Assembly: GCA_019918135.1 (NCBI GenBank)
Contig: WBZZ01007042.1
Coordinates: 1 to 25,570, forward strand
DNA length: 25,570 nucleotides
From: Paulinella micropora
Lineage: Eukaryota > Cercozoa > Imbricatea > Euglyphida > Paulinellidae
Direction of reading: 5' to 3'
The stretch's first letter is position 1; each line of letters starts with the position of its first letter. The translations under genes were made by a program, and so were the position numbers. The notes below the pieces were generated by a model, which made no database searches, had not been told where the DNA came from, and saw only the letters and a program-made list of their open reading frames with translations. Shown here in pieces: positions 8,446 through 16,364 of the stretch.

Positions 8446-9561
8446 ATGGCTAGCGAGAGGTGGAGCGGGGAGGCCTCGGTGCGCGCGGCGCAGCCCCCCG
8501 ACCTGCCCGTCCTGCGAGAGCTGGTGGAACGTTCGTCGGGCACCCACGCAGACACCGGGTTCAGGCACAACTGGAACCTCCTGGCAAGCGCACTAGCCGA
8601 GCCCGGGAGGCTGTTGCTGGTGTACGAAGAAGGTGAGCAGCTGCTAGCGTACGCGCTGCTGTCGGTAGCCGACGGCTGGCGCCTGGACCTCTGTGAAGTA
8701 GACGTGGGGCGACGACGCCAGGGGATCGGCAGCGCCTTCGTGGCGGGGTTGCTGGCGTACCTGGCTCGCACGACCCCCGCCGATTACCTGGTGCTGCGCC
8801 GTGAGCCGCAGCACGACTACACCTTCTGGCTCTCACGGGGGTGGGAGCCAGCCGGCGCGGGGCGGGCGCAGGTGCTGTGCCGCGACATCCCGCGGCCGGC
8901 GGACGGACTGGCTGGGCTGCGGCAGCGGCTCCGCGGAGTGCAAACTTGCGCCGTGCACTTGCTGTTCGGGTCCGGGGCTTGGACCGTGCCGGCTCGTGCG
9001 GCACCGGCGGCGGGCGCCGCCCGCTGCGTACCCTGGGCGCGGGACAGGCCGTACCCCCAGCGCACACTGGCGTTCCCCGCCCTGCGCGTGGCCGGCCGCG
9101 TCTATTTTCCGTTCAAGGTGGTCGAGCAGCAGCGCCGCGCGGGGGGGTACACCAAGCTGCTCTGTCTTGTCGACGGGCAGGCGGTCTTCTTCGGGCCCGT
9201 CATGGCGGGGCGCGACGTGGTGGCGCCCGGCGCGGCGGGGCTGGGCGTGCGTCCGACGGGGGCCGCTAGCTTCTGGCTCTGGGGGCTGCGCCTGCCCGGG
9301 CAGGCGCCCCCCCGGCCCGCAGAGGCCGGTCCGCCGGACCTCGCACTGGAGAGGCGCTGGTTCCAGCACGTGGACCTCGTGGCGCTAGCCCTAGCTTACG
9401 CACGCCTGGATCTCGGCGCGGCCCGGCAGCCCCGCCAGGCGCGGTCACCGCGGGCGGGCGACGGCGGCGGGCGTGACGCGGTAGCCTGGGAGTTGGTGTT
9501 ACGGCTGGAGGCCGCTTCCGGCGAGGACCAGCCCCCCCCTGGCGCGCGGGGGGGGGAGTGA
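8446..9561 (+). CDS. GNAT-family N-acetyltransferase with an unknown C-terminal domain, intact
   Basis: The ATG at 8446 has G at +4 and opens 371 residues. Residues ~12-150 form a GNAT fold: an N-terminal strand and helix (PDLPVLRELVER), strand (LLLVYEEGEQLLAYALLSV), and the acetyl-CoA motif A (DLCEVDVGRRRQGIGSAF, about 81-98) with the R-x-x-G-x-G pyrophosphate loop at R90-G95. Helix GLLAYLART and a motif B-like FWLSRGWEPAG (~127-137) follow. GNAT enzymes transfer acetyl from acetyl-CoA to amines or protein N-termini; the substrate cannot be named. Residues ~155-371 are a separate region not recognised, containing beta-rich lines such as YTKLLCLVDGQAVFFGPVM and a Pro/Gly tail. The gene is intact and converges on an F-box/LRR gene. 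Confidence 0.8.
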   Translation: MASERWSGEASVRAAQPPDLPVLRELVERSSGTHADTGFRHNWNLLASALAEPGRLLLVYEEGEQLLAYALLSVADGWRLDLCEVDVGRRRQGIGSAFVAGLLAYLARTTPADYLVLRREPQHDYTFWLSRGWEPAGAGRAQVLCRDIPRPADGLAGLRQRLRGVQTCAVHLLFGSGAWTVPARAAPAAGAARCVPWARDRPYPQRTLAFPALRVAGRVYFPFKVVEQQRRAGGYTKLLCLVDGQAVFFGPVMAGRDVVAPGAAGLGVRPTGAASFWLWGLRLPGQAPPRPAEAGPPDLALERRWFQHVDLVALALAYARLDLGAARQPRQARSPRAGDGGGRDAVAWELVLRLEAASGEDQPPPGARGGE

Positions 9562-9594
9562 GCTCTAGTTCCTGGTGAGTAAAAAGCCCCGGCC

Positions 9595-9609
9595 TTTAAT
9601 CCAAATAAA
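9595..9609. terminator. Bidirectional poly(A) signal candidates
   Basis: AATAAA on the plus strand (9604-9609) lies about 45 bases after the acetyltransferase stop. On the minus strand ATTAAA (TTTAAT at 9595-9600 on the plus strand) lies about 60 bases after the stop of the convergent F-box/LRR gene. The two overlapping signals in opposite directions fit a shared compact 3' end. Confidence 0.6.
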
Positions 9610-9656
9610 GATGACCAGGGCAGAGGAGCGGGGCCGGGGAGGGCCAGTGCTGCCGC

Positions 9657-11391
9657 CTAGGGGTCGTGCCCCGCGAGCCGCCGCTTGGCCCTCGCGCCCG
9701 GGCGGGGCGCCTCCGCCGCCGGTATATGCCGGAAGGGGTAGGTGTCGGGGAGGCCCACCAAGTCCACGCCCCTGGCCTGCAGCAAGTCTAGGCGCTCGAT
9801 AAAGCACAGGGAGAAGCAGCCACTCACGCGCACCTGGCGCAGATGGCGCAGGCTAGCCAGGCCCTTGAGGACGGCCAGCCCCCCCGAGCCGGACAGGTCC
9901 AGCGAGGCCAGCGCGGCCAGCGGTGCTAGCGCGGCCAGTGACAGGGTGACCTGGGTGGTCTGCAGGCGCAGCGCCCGCAGGTTCGGCAGGCACAGGAGCG
10001 CGGCCAGGGGCGCGTAAACCAGCCCCCGCAGCTCGAGCTCCCGTAGCTCGGGCAGCAGCCCGAGCCCGGAGGGCTCGATCGAGCCCAGCGCCGGCAGCAG
10101 CGACAGCACGCGCAGCCCGCGGCAGGCCGCCAGCGGCCGCAGGTCGGGGGCGTGGGTGAGCGGGCAGTCGCGGGACGCACAGCCGGCGGCCGGGTAGCGG
10201 AGCCGCAGCGTGTGCAGGTGCGGCACGCCGGCCAAGAAGTCCAGGCTGTGGCCCGGCGGTTCGAGGTCGCCTAGGTCCACGTTGCGCAGCTCCGGCAGGC
10301 GCGGCCAGGGCGTCCGGCCCAGGGGGTCGGCGGCCTGCGGCGCCAGGCGCACGTGCAGGACCTCGAGGCCGGCGCACAGTGTGGGAGCCGCAGGCTCTGC
10401 AGGGAGGGGCAGTCCAGGACCCGCAGCACCCGCAGCCGGGGCAGGCCGGGCTCACCGGCGTCTAACGTGGCTACGGCGGGACAGTTCTCGACGTGCAGGT
10501 ATTCCAGCTGCGGCAGGGTGGACAGCAGCGAGCCGAGGTCGGGGGTCCACAGGCCGCGCAGCACCAGCCGGCGGAGCCGGGGGTGGCCGGCTAGGAAGCC
10601 CAGGCCCGCAGGCTAGAGCAAGAGGCCAGCTCGAGCTCTTCTAGGTCGGGCCAGCGCGCCAGCGCCTCCGCCTGGGACAGCAAGGGGCAGTGGCGGAGGC
10701 TGAGCGTCCTGAGCCGGGCGGCCGACCGCTGCAGCGACCCTAGGCTGAACGCCGGTCTGATGTGCGAGAGCCTGACACAGCGGAGCTCGGGCAGCAGGGC
10801 CAGGCTGCTGATATCTTGCAAGGAGGAGCAGTGCTCCAGCTGCAGCTCGGCCAGGCGGGGTGCCAGCACGTGCAGCCCGTGCAGCGAACGCAGCTGGGGG
10901 GCCCGGCCCAGGTACAGCCTGCGCAGGCGCGCCCCGCCCAGGCCGCCCGGCGGCAGCTCGCGCAGGTAGCACAGGGGTCCGCGGGGCCCCGCCGCCGGGG
11001 GGCCGCTCGCGTGCAGTGCGCTCAGCAACGCCAGCTCTCACACATCCAAGGAGGGCAGCAGACCGCCCGCTCGTTCCCACTCGGCCACGCTGCCGATGAA
11101 CAGGCGCCTGACACGGACTCCCAGGCTTTGTAGTAGCTGCTGCGTGCCCAGGGAGGGCGCGTGGCCTAGCACCAACGGCCGCGGCCACAGCGCGGGCTGG
11201 CCCCGCAGGCCCCAGAGGCCCCCGACACGTACGCGCAGCAAAGTGAAGAGGTTACAGGCCGGCAGAAAAGACAGGATCTCTTTCTGCAGCTCGACGGGCA
11301 GTGAGTCGCCGTCGTCCGCGGCCGCCGCCGTCGTCGCGGGGGTGGGCGGCCGGCCGGGCGGCTGGCCCACGGGGCTGGGCAAGCTCTCCAT
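9657..11391 (-). pseudogene. F-box / leucine-rich-repeat protein, one stop and two frameshifts
   Basis: The ATG at 11391 begins a Pro/Ala leader, then SLPVELQKEILSFLPACNLF, a good F-box. LRR sequence fills the rest down to 9657: PRLAELQLEHCSSL, PDLEELELASCSSL, PQLEYLHVENCP, PRLRVLRVLDCPSL, ELRELELRGL, NLRALRLQTTQ and ALASLDLSGSGG. The LxxLxLxxC pattern matches cysteine-containing F-box LRRs. The frame is interrupted by an in-frame TGA at 11038-11040 (same frame on both sides), a frameshift near 10600-10622 and another near 10375-10385. If whole it would be about 575 residues. Such proteins normally bring substrates to SCF ubiquitin ligases through Skp1. The three breaks suggest a pseudogene unless the assembly is faulty. 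Confidence 0.75.
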
Positions 11392-12082
11392 AGCGCCGGG
11401 GACAGGAAACAACTCGGCCGGGGGAGGACCCGAGCTTCTTCTTCTCTGTCAGTCAGTTTTCAGCCACGTTGTCCGCCCCCTTCCCTCCCCTGGGGGGGGG
11501 GGAAGCAGCACGCGCTCCACCCTCGCCCCCTCCCCCCTCTGCGTGCTCCGGCCACGGCCTGCCCGCGGCCAGCCCCCGCCGCCCGGGAGCGGGGAGGGGG
11601 TGCGGGGCACGCCGTGCCCGCGCGGCACCCCGCCAGGCCCGTCTGCGGCCGCCCCCTTCCCGCCCCCCTCCCCCGGCGTGGCGTTGGGAGTGGAGGAGGG
11701 AGGGAGGAAGAAACAGAGCCAGACACACGCTCCAGCAGCCAGCGCCCCCCTCCCCTCGCTCGCGCACGCGCCCGGAGGCCCGCCACGCTCGCGGGCGTGG
11801 CGCGCGTGGGCGGACAGGACGGGGCACGGGCGCGTGTGCTGGCGTGGGCTGACAGGGACGGTGGCGCGCGCCGGGGGGGCGCCCTCGGCCCACACGGGGG
11901 GTGCCCGCCCCCCCTTGGCGCGCGCACGGGGCGGCGCGTGCCGGGGGCTAGGGGGCGCTCCCCTCTCCGCGCGCGCCGGGGGGGGGGGGAGCGCCTTCCC
12001 CCCGTTCGGTAGCAGTCCGGAGCCAGGGTTTGCACAAAAGTCGGTTCTGGCCAACCTCGTACAGCACCTAGCCGGCTTCCCC
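11392..12082. promoter_or_regulatory. Divergent GC-rich spacer between F-box/LRR and RING genes
   Basis: About 690 bases between divergent ATGs. The sequence is CpG-rich with several C and G runs (about 11490-11503, 11887-11911, 11979-11990). Open frames across it, including an upstream extension of the RING gene's frame back to about 11096, are Arg/Pro/Gly low-complexity and are treated as non-coding. No TATA box is recognised. A two-way promoter is inferred from layout. Confidence 0.35.
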
Positions 12083-14182
12083 ATGTTGCCCCTTCACCAG
12101 CCTACTACCGCGGCCGCCGGCGCCAACGTCCCTGCCGACGCCGCGCCGCCCGCGCCCACACCCCTCGAGCAGGGCTGGGAGAGCCTCTTGCAGGGTGTCC
12201 TGGAGGAGCGTTGGTCCCCGGCACAGGCGCACAAGCTCCAGTACTACCTGCACACCGGCAGCCTCGAGACCGGTGGCCTGCAGGTGTGGAAGACCCTGGT
12301 CGCTACCTTGCTCCCACGGCGCGAAGAGGAAGCGCTGCTGTTTTGCTTGCGCACAGCACGCGCCAAGGTGCGAGACGCGATCGGTCTGCTGCGCGAGTGG
12401 AGCCAGGAAAAGCTGGCCGAGTGGGACGGCGCCGTGGCACTGGGTACGGAGCTGGGGCTGGCGGTGGTCCAGAGCCCGTGCAACCCGGCCGTGTGCCAGC
12501 AAGTGGAACGCTTCATCGACGGGGCACCGGCGTCCGAGCTCGGGAGAATGGCCTGCGCACAGGCGGCGCCCGAAGTTTTCCTCGAACTGCTCCAGGGCCC
12601 CGACACCGAGCTGGCCGCCTCGGGCGGCCGGCTGCTGGCGCGCGTGAGGCTCAACAGCCTGTCGCCCATGGCGTTCGCCCTGGCCTGGCTGCGGCTGCTG
12701 GCGGTGGCGACACTGCTGTGGTCGAGGGCCCTGGCCAGGTCTGCCTCGGAGCGCACGCTGCGCTCCTTGCTGGCGGGCCTGCGGGCCCGGCGCGGCGCGG
12801 CCAGGAAGCGGGCCGCGTCCAGGTTCCCCTTGGAGCTGCTGTTGGAGGACATACTGAATGAATTGCGCGTGCCCCTGGCCGAGCCGAACGTGGCCGACGC
12901 ACGCCGGGTGATAGCCATCCTGCGCGCCGCGCTGCTCCAGTCGCAGCCCGAGGATTTTCGGCCGATCTTCCTGGACGCCGGGGCTTTGCTGCACTCTCGC
13001 AGCCTGGCCTGGCCGGTGGCGGCGGTCCTGCTCAGGTCCCCCTTGCTCTTGCACACTTTCCTGGGGCTGGGCACCCCGGTGTACCAGCCGCCCTTGCCCT
13101 TCGAACTGCGGAGCCAGACGGTGCTCGAAGTACTCTGCACGGGCTTGTGCGCCGAATACCCGCGCGTGAAGATGGCGAGCGAGGACTTTGCCGCGGTGTG
13201 GCTGATGCTCGATGTCCTCGCCCACTACGGCGCGGACCCGGCGTGCGAATGGCTCGGCGACCAGAACGCCTACGCTGCGCAGTGCATGGGTGTGCGGTGG
13301 TGGCGCCTCAAGGCCCGGCTACGGGCCCGGGGGCTCCCCAGCCCGGCCTCGGCCGTGGACCCGTTGCGGACCATCGAACGCGCCGCCCGGCTCATCTTCC
13401 ACGAGCCCCCGGCCGAGCCTCAGCGCGACGAGCCCCCGGCCGCGCCACCGGCCGTGCCTCGGCGCGACGAGCCACCGGTCGCGCCACCGGCCGCGCCCCG
13501 GCGCGACGGGCCGCCTGCCGTGCCGGGGGCCGCAGCGTCCTCCAAACCGCTGGGCTCGCTGCTGCGCCGTGACCAGCCCTACCTCGCGCCGTCCCTGCCC
13601 GGGGGAGAGAATCCGCCGGGCCCGGCCCTGGGCGCGCTGCTGGAGGCAGGCGCCGGACAGGCCTGTCCCCACGGCTCCCGCGGGACGGACGGGGCCCCGG
13701 CGCAGCGCGAGACGGCACCCGACCGGGCACCGGCCGGCCGCGCCCCCAGCCCCTTGCAATCCGTGCTGGAGAGGGGCAAAAGGCTGCGCACCTGCAACAA
13801 GAGGCTGGCCCGCGAACAGAAGAGATTACAGTCCGAGGTGGACAGGCTGACCTCCCAGCACGAGACACTTAGCCGCCGCGGCCAAGAGCTCCGGGCCGAA
13901 CAGGCGGACTTGCTCGGCGCCCTCAAGGGCCTGCGGAGGGCACGGCTCGGGCTGGCCGCCGACGTCGCGGCCGCGCAGGCCACCCTACAGCGGCTGCGGC
14001 AGGCCGCCGAGCAGCAAGAGCCCCCACGGGCTCGGACCTGTGACATTTGCGAAGAGGGCCCCCGGCCCCTGGTCGTGTTCGTCCCCTGCGGCCACGCCCG
14101 CGCGTGTGGCGAGTGTGCGGCAGGAATGCGCGAATGTCCCTTCTGCCGGCGGGACATCCAGACCCTGGTGGTGCCGATCTAG
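12083..14182 (+). CDS. RING-finger protein with helical N-terminus, proline repeats and coiled coil, intact
   Basis: The frame is open further upstream, but the first credible ATG is 12083, giving 699 residues. Residues ~15-430 are almost entirely helical and Leu/Ala/Arg-rich, possibly an alpha-solenoid, of no recognised family. Residues ~440-480 contain about three copies of an R-R-D-E-P-P-A-A-P-P unit. Residues ~560-645 are a coiled coil (ERGKRLRTCNKRLAREQKRL and following). The C-terminus (653-688) is a C3HC4 RING: C653, C656, C669, H671, C675, C678, C685, C688, with spacing C-x2-C-x12-C-x-H-x3-C-x2-C-x6-C-x2-C, close to the C-terminal RINGs of IAP-type and other E3 ubiquitin ligases. The last residues QTLVVPI resemble the hydrophobic tail that helps such RINGs dimerise. 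No BIR domain is seen. E3 ligase activity is likely; the target is unknown. Confidence 0.8.
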   Translation: MLPLHQPTTAAAGANVPADAAPPAPTPLEQGWESLLQGVLEERWSPAQAHKLQYYLHTGSLETGGLQVWKTLVATLLPRREEEALLFCLRTARAKVRDAIGLLREWSQEKLAEWDGAVALGTELGLAVVQSPCNPAVCQQVERFIDGAPASELGRMACAQAAPEVFLELLQGPDTELAASGGRLLARVRLNSLSPMAFALAWLRLLAVATLLWSRALARSASERTLRSLLAGLRARRGAARKRAASRFPLELLLEDILNELRVPLAEPNVADARRVIAILRAALLQSQPEDFRPIFLDAGALLHSRSLAWPVAAVLLRSPLLLHTFLGLGTPVYQPPLPFELRSQTVLEVLCTGLCAEYPRVKMASEDFAAVWLMLDVLAHYGADPACEWLGDQNAYAAQCMGVRWWRLKARLRARGLPSPASAVDPLRTIERAARLIFHEPPAEPQRDEPPAAPPAVPRRDEPPVAPPAAPRRDGPPAVPGAAASSKPLGSLLRRDQPYLAPSLPGGENPPGPALGALLEAGAGQACPHGSRGTDGAPAQRETAPDRAPAGRAPSPLQSVLERGKRLRTCNKRLAREQKRLQSEVDRLTSQHETLSRRGQELRAEQADLLGALKGLRRARLGLAADVAAAQATLQRLRQAAEQQEPPRARTCDICEEGPRPLVVFVPCGHARACGECAAGMRECPFCRRDIQTLVVPI
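13400..13530 (+). repeat. In-frame ~40-base tandem repeats coding a Pro/Ala-rich linker
   Basis: Three imperfect copies of a unit containing CGGCGCGACGAGCC followed by CCGGCC/GCGCCACCGGCC encode the proline-rich linker of the RING protein. Unit length keeps the frame, so copy number could vary without breaking the gene. Confidence 0.7.
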
Positions 14183-14212
14183 GCAAGTCCGGGCCGTCGC
14201 CGTGTGCCTAAA

Positions 14213-14218
14213 ATTAAA
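14213..14218 (+). terminator. ATTAAA poly(A) signal candidate
   Basis: ATTAAA lies about 30 bases after the RING gene stop, in an A-rich patch within otherwise GC-rich DNA. A G18-type run follows at about 14257-14274 before the convergent LRR gene. Confidence 0.5.
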
Positions 14219-14324
14219 ACAAAGTTTGCCTGTCTCTGCTGCCGGCTTACCGGTCCGGGGGGGGGGGGGGGGAATTCGCGGGCCGGCGCCCGGGATTGAC
14301 TTGAAGAAGCGCCTGGACATTTAA

Positions 14325-15175
14325 CTACTTGGGGAACAGCTCGACCGGGTGGAACCTCTCCCCCAGCTCCGCGGTCTGTAGTGCCAGCGCCTCCCTTTGC
14401 CGGGCCAGCGCCTGCTCGTCCGTTGTATCCGGCTCGTAGTACCAGTAAATGTCTACCGGAACCAAGCCCCGCTCTTTTCTAACCCGGTCGAAGTCCGCCA
14501 GGAGCCGGTACCACTCGGGGTCCGGTTTCTCCCAGCACAAAGATAGTTTCCTCAGGCTCTTGACCTCCGCCAGCAGCTCCACCAGGACGATCCCGTCGAA
14601 CCAGCTAGCCTCTCTGCTTGTGCCCAGCGTCACGTCTAGCTCCTGCAACGGTGGCCGGAGCAGTGCCCGCAGCTGGCGATACGAGAGGTAGGTATAGTTT
14701 ATCGTCAGGTGGGTTAGTGCTCGCATCCACGGTATCGCTCCCTTGACCACGTCAAAGCCAGCGAGGCTGAGCTTCTCCACCGTCGCCAGGCGTGCCCAAG
14801 CGGTCGTCGACACCTCTATGCGCCGGTATCTTGACTGAGCGGTAACACCGGTGGCGCTTAAGGCTACCTCCCGCAGAGTGGTTGATCCTGGCGGGATGAA
14901 CACACACAAAAAGTCTGACAGCTGCACCAGCTCTGGACCCCGCGTCGCCAACGACAAGACCTCAAGCTTCTCAAGCTTCTTCAGAGCGGGCCAGCCTTGA
15001 GCACCACCCTCGAGCAGGCTAGGCCTACCAAGCGCCGTCAGCCGGAGCTGGGTCAGCTTTCGGCAGAGCCCGACCTTCGCGTACAGTCTTGCCACCCGTT
15101 GCTGCTCTTGCCAGGCCTGGGCCTCAGTCCTTGGCCAGCCAGTAACCTCGAACTTGAACGTCTGCAGGGTTCGAA
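14325..15175 (-). pseudogene. Leucine-rich-repeat protein, N-terminus lost at the retroelement border
   Basis: The frame is open from an ATG at 15227 to the TAG at 14325-14327 (300 codons), but the first ~17 residues (a run of Leu/Phe) are the antisense reading of the retroelement's acidic gag codons. Genuine LRR sequence starts at about LRTLQTFKFEV (15175 downwards). Repeats include CRKLTQLRLTALG, LEKLEVLSLATRG, TVEKLSLAGFD, ALTHLTINYTYLS, PLQELDVTLGT and SLRKLSLCWEK. The C-terminal ~60 residues are helical and charged. No F-box is present; it may have been in the missing part. GC content looks lower than in the other island genes. The apparent N-terminal membrane segment is an artefact of the junction. 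Confidence 0.65.
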
Positions 15176-15823
15176 GAGAAAGGAACAGGAGGAGGAAGAG
15201 GACGAAGAAGAAACTAGCGAGGAGCATATTCCTCCCTCTAAGGGTTGGGGTGCTAGTTCTTCTAGTTCTTCTTACCAGGGAGGTCGCAAGCTTTGCTTCG
15301 ACTAATACTTCAAGGGCTACATGTGTCCCAAGAAGGAGGCTTGTCCTGGCTTACACTCTGACAAGGAGGCGGATTGGAAAACCTGGAGGGGCAGTTGACC
15401 GCTGCAAAACAAGGACATTCCATCTGGGAGATAGTCAGAGCCATCCGCAACAAAGACGAGTTGGTTATAAAGAACAAAGGGGTTCGCCAGCTGGTCAGGA
15501 AACGCCTGGAGGAATGGGATGAAACAGTCAAGTCCTTGCGGACGGGAGGTAGCCGTGGTAGCCGAGGTGGCCGTGGTGGCCGTGGAGGGCGTGGAGGCCA
15601 TGACCGCGGGGGAAGCTTCAGGGGCAAGAAGCGATGGAGCGGTAAAAAGGAAAGAGGCCGGCCCTTCAAAAAGGCTAAGGTGGCGGCTGCCTCTAAGGAT
15701 GAAGCGGAGGAGGAAGTCTCCTACGTAGAGGAAGTCTCAGAGGGAACCCAACTTGGTAAACACCTGTTGAGAGACGAATGTGAGGGGGGGGGGGGGGGGA
15801 ACGGGTTCGTCAGTCGATACTGA
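15175..15823 (+). pseudogene. Retrotransposon gag fragment with CCCH-like finger and RGG box
   Basis: An acidic, then serine-rich segment leads to CFD-stop-YFKGYMC...C...H at about 15294-15353. That is Cys-x9-Cys-x5-Cys-x3-His with a TAA in the middle (15303-15305), resembling a CCCH zinc finger rather than the usual CCHC knuckle. The frame changes near 15366-15375. The next segment (ENLEGQLTAAKQGHSIWEIV onward) leads to an arginine-glycine-glycine repeat region at about 15546-15640, a typical RNA-binding feature, then a Lys/Glu-rich tail. The frame moves again in a G14 run at 15783-15799. The N-terminal part of gag, including any capsid domain start, is missing. Confidence 0.65.
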
Positions 15824-16364
15824 TGGGGATGTTGTCCTGCGGCAGGTGATCAAGCCTTTCGCAGCGAGGACTTTGCCGAAGACGAATAGGCCGGGGAGGC
15901 TGGAAGTCAAGGCAATACCCGTAGGTAACCCTTCTCACGAGAGTCAGAACTCTACTCATGGAATGGATGGTTCTGTGATGCAGGTAACGATTTGGGGGGG
16001 GGGGGGGGGTAAACGTGGTGACAAAAAGGGGGACGGAGGGCCCGCGAAGGCCAGACAAGTCCATATTACTAATAAAAAATTTGTTACTAACGTACCTCGA
16101 AAATCACAACCTCCTTTAAATGTTTTACCGGTCCCGACGGTAAGGTTCGACAAGAAAGTTTCTATCATTCCGGAGCCTGATTGGAAGGCGAAGCCGGTGC
16201 CTTTAAGGGTGAAGAAGGTCAAACCCGTAAGGAAGGCTGCGGATGGAATGAAAGAAATGGAAGCCGGAAAATTGAAGGCTACTGCTTTCGGTGAGGGCTA
16301 CATCAAGAGTGGGCTGTCGGATCGGAAAGATTTAAATAACGTTTGGTTCTTTCATCTGACTTGA
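15780..16364 (+). pseudogene. Gag-pol linker region, lysine-rich
   Basis: An open frame between two poly(G) runs and the protease region, about 190 codons. It is rich in Lys, Pro and Val (VPTVRFDKKVSIIPEPDWKA, KPVPLRVKKVKPVRKAADG). A second G13-14 run at about 15994-16008 lies within it, so the frame here depends on exact run length. No domain is recognised. It most likely belongs to the gag-pol polyprotein between gag and protease. Confidence 0.45.

Noticed and set aside
7716..8453. Long plus-strand ORF across the G-run repeats (Gly/Pro/Lys repeats)
   Set aside because: It is open only because the repeat unit lacks stops; several frames are open alike and no domain is present.
11038..11040. 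TGA as a recoded sense codon (selenocysteine or alternative code)
   Set aside because: The same gene also has two frameshifts, intact genes nearby end normally, and no recoding element is evident.
11096..12082. Upstream extension of the RING ORF by about 330 codons
   Set aside because: The extension is Arg/Pro/Gly low-complexity sequence overlapping the opposite F-box gene; a plausible ATG exists at 12083.
15176..15227. Apparent N-terminal transmembrane segment (Leu/Phe run) of the LRR ORF
   Set aside because: It is the antisense reading of acidic Glu/Asp codons of the retroelement gag, created by the junction.
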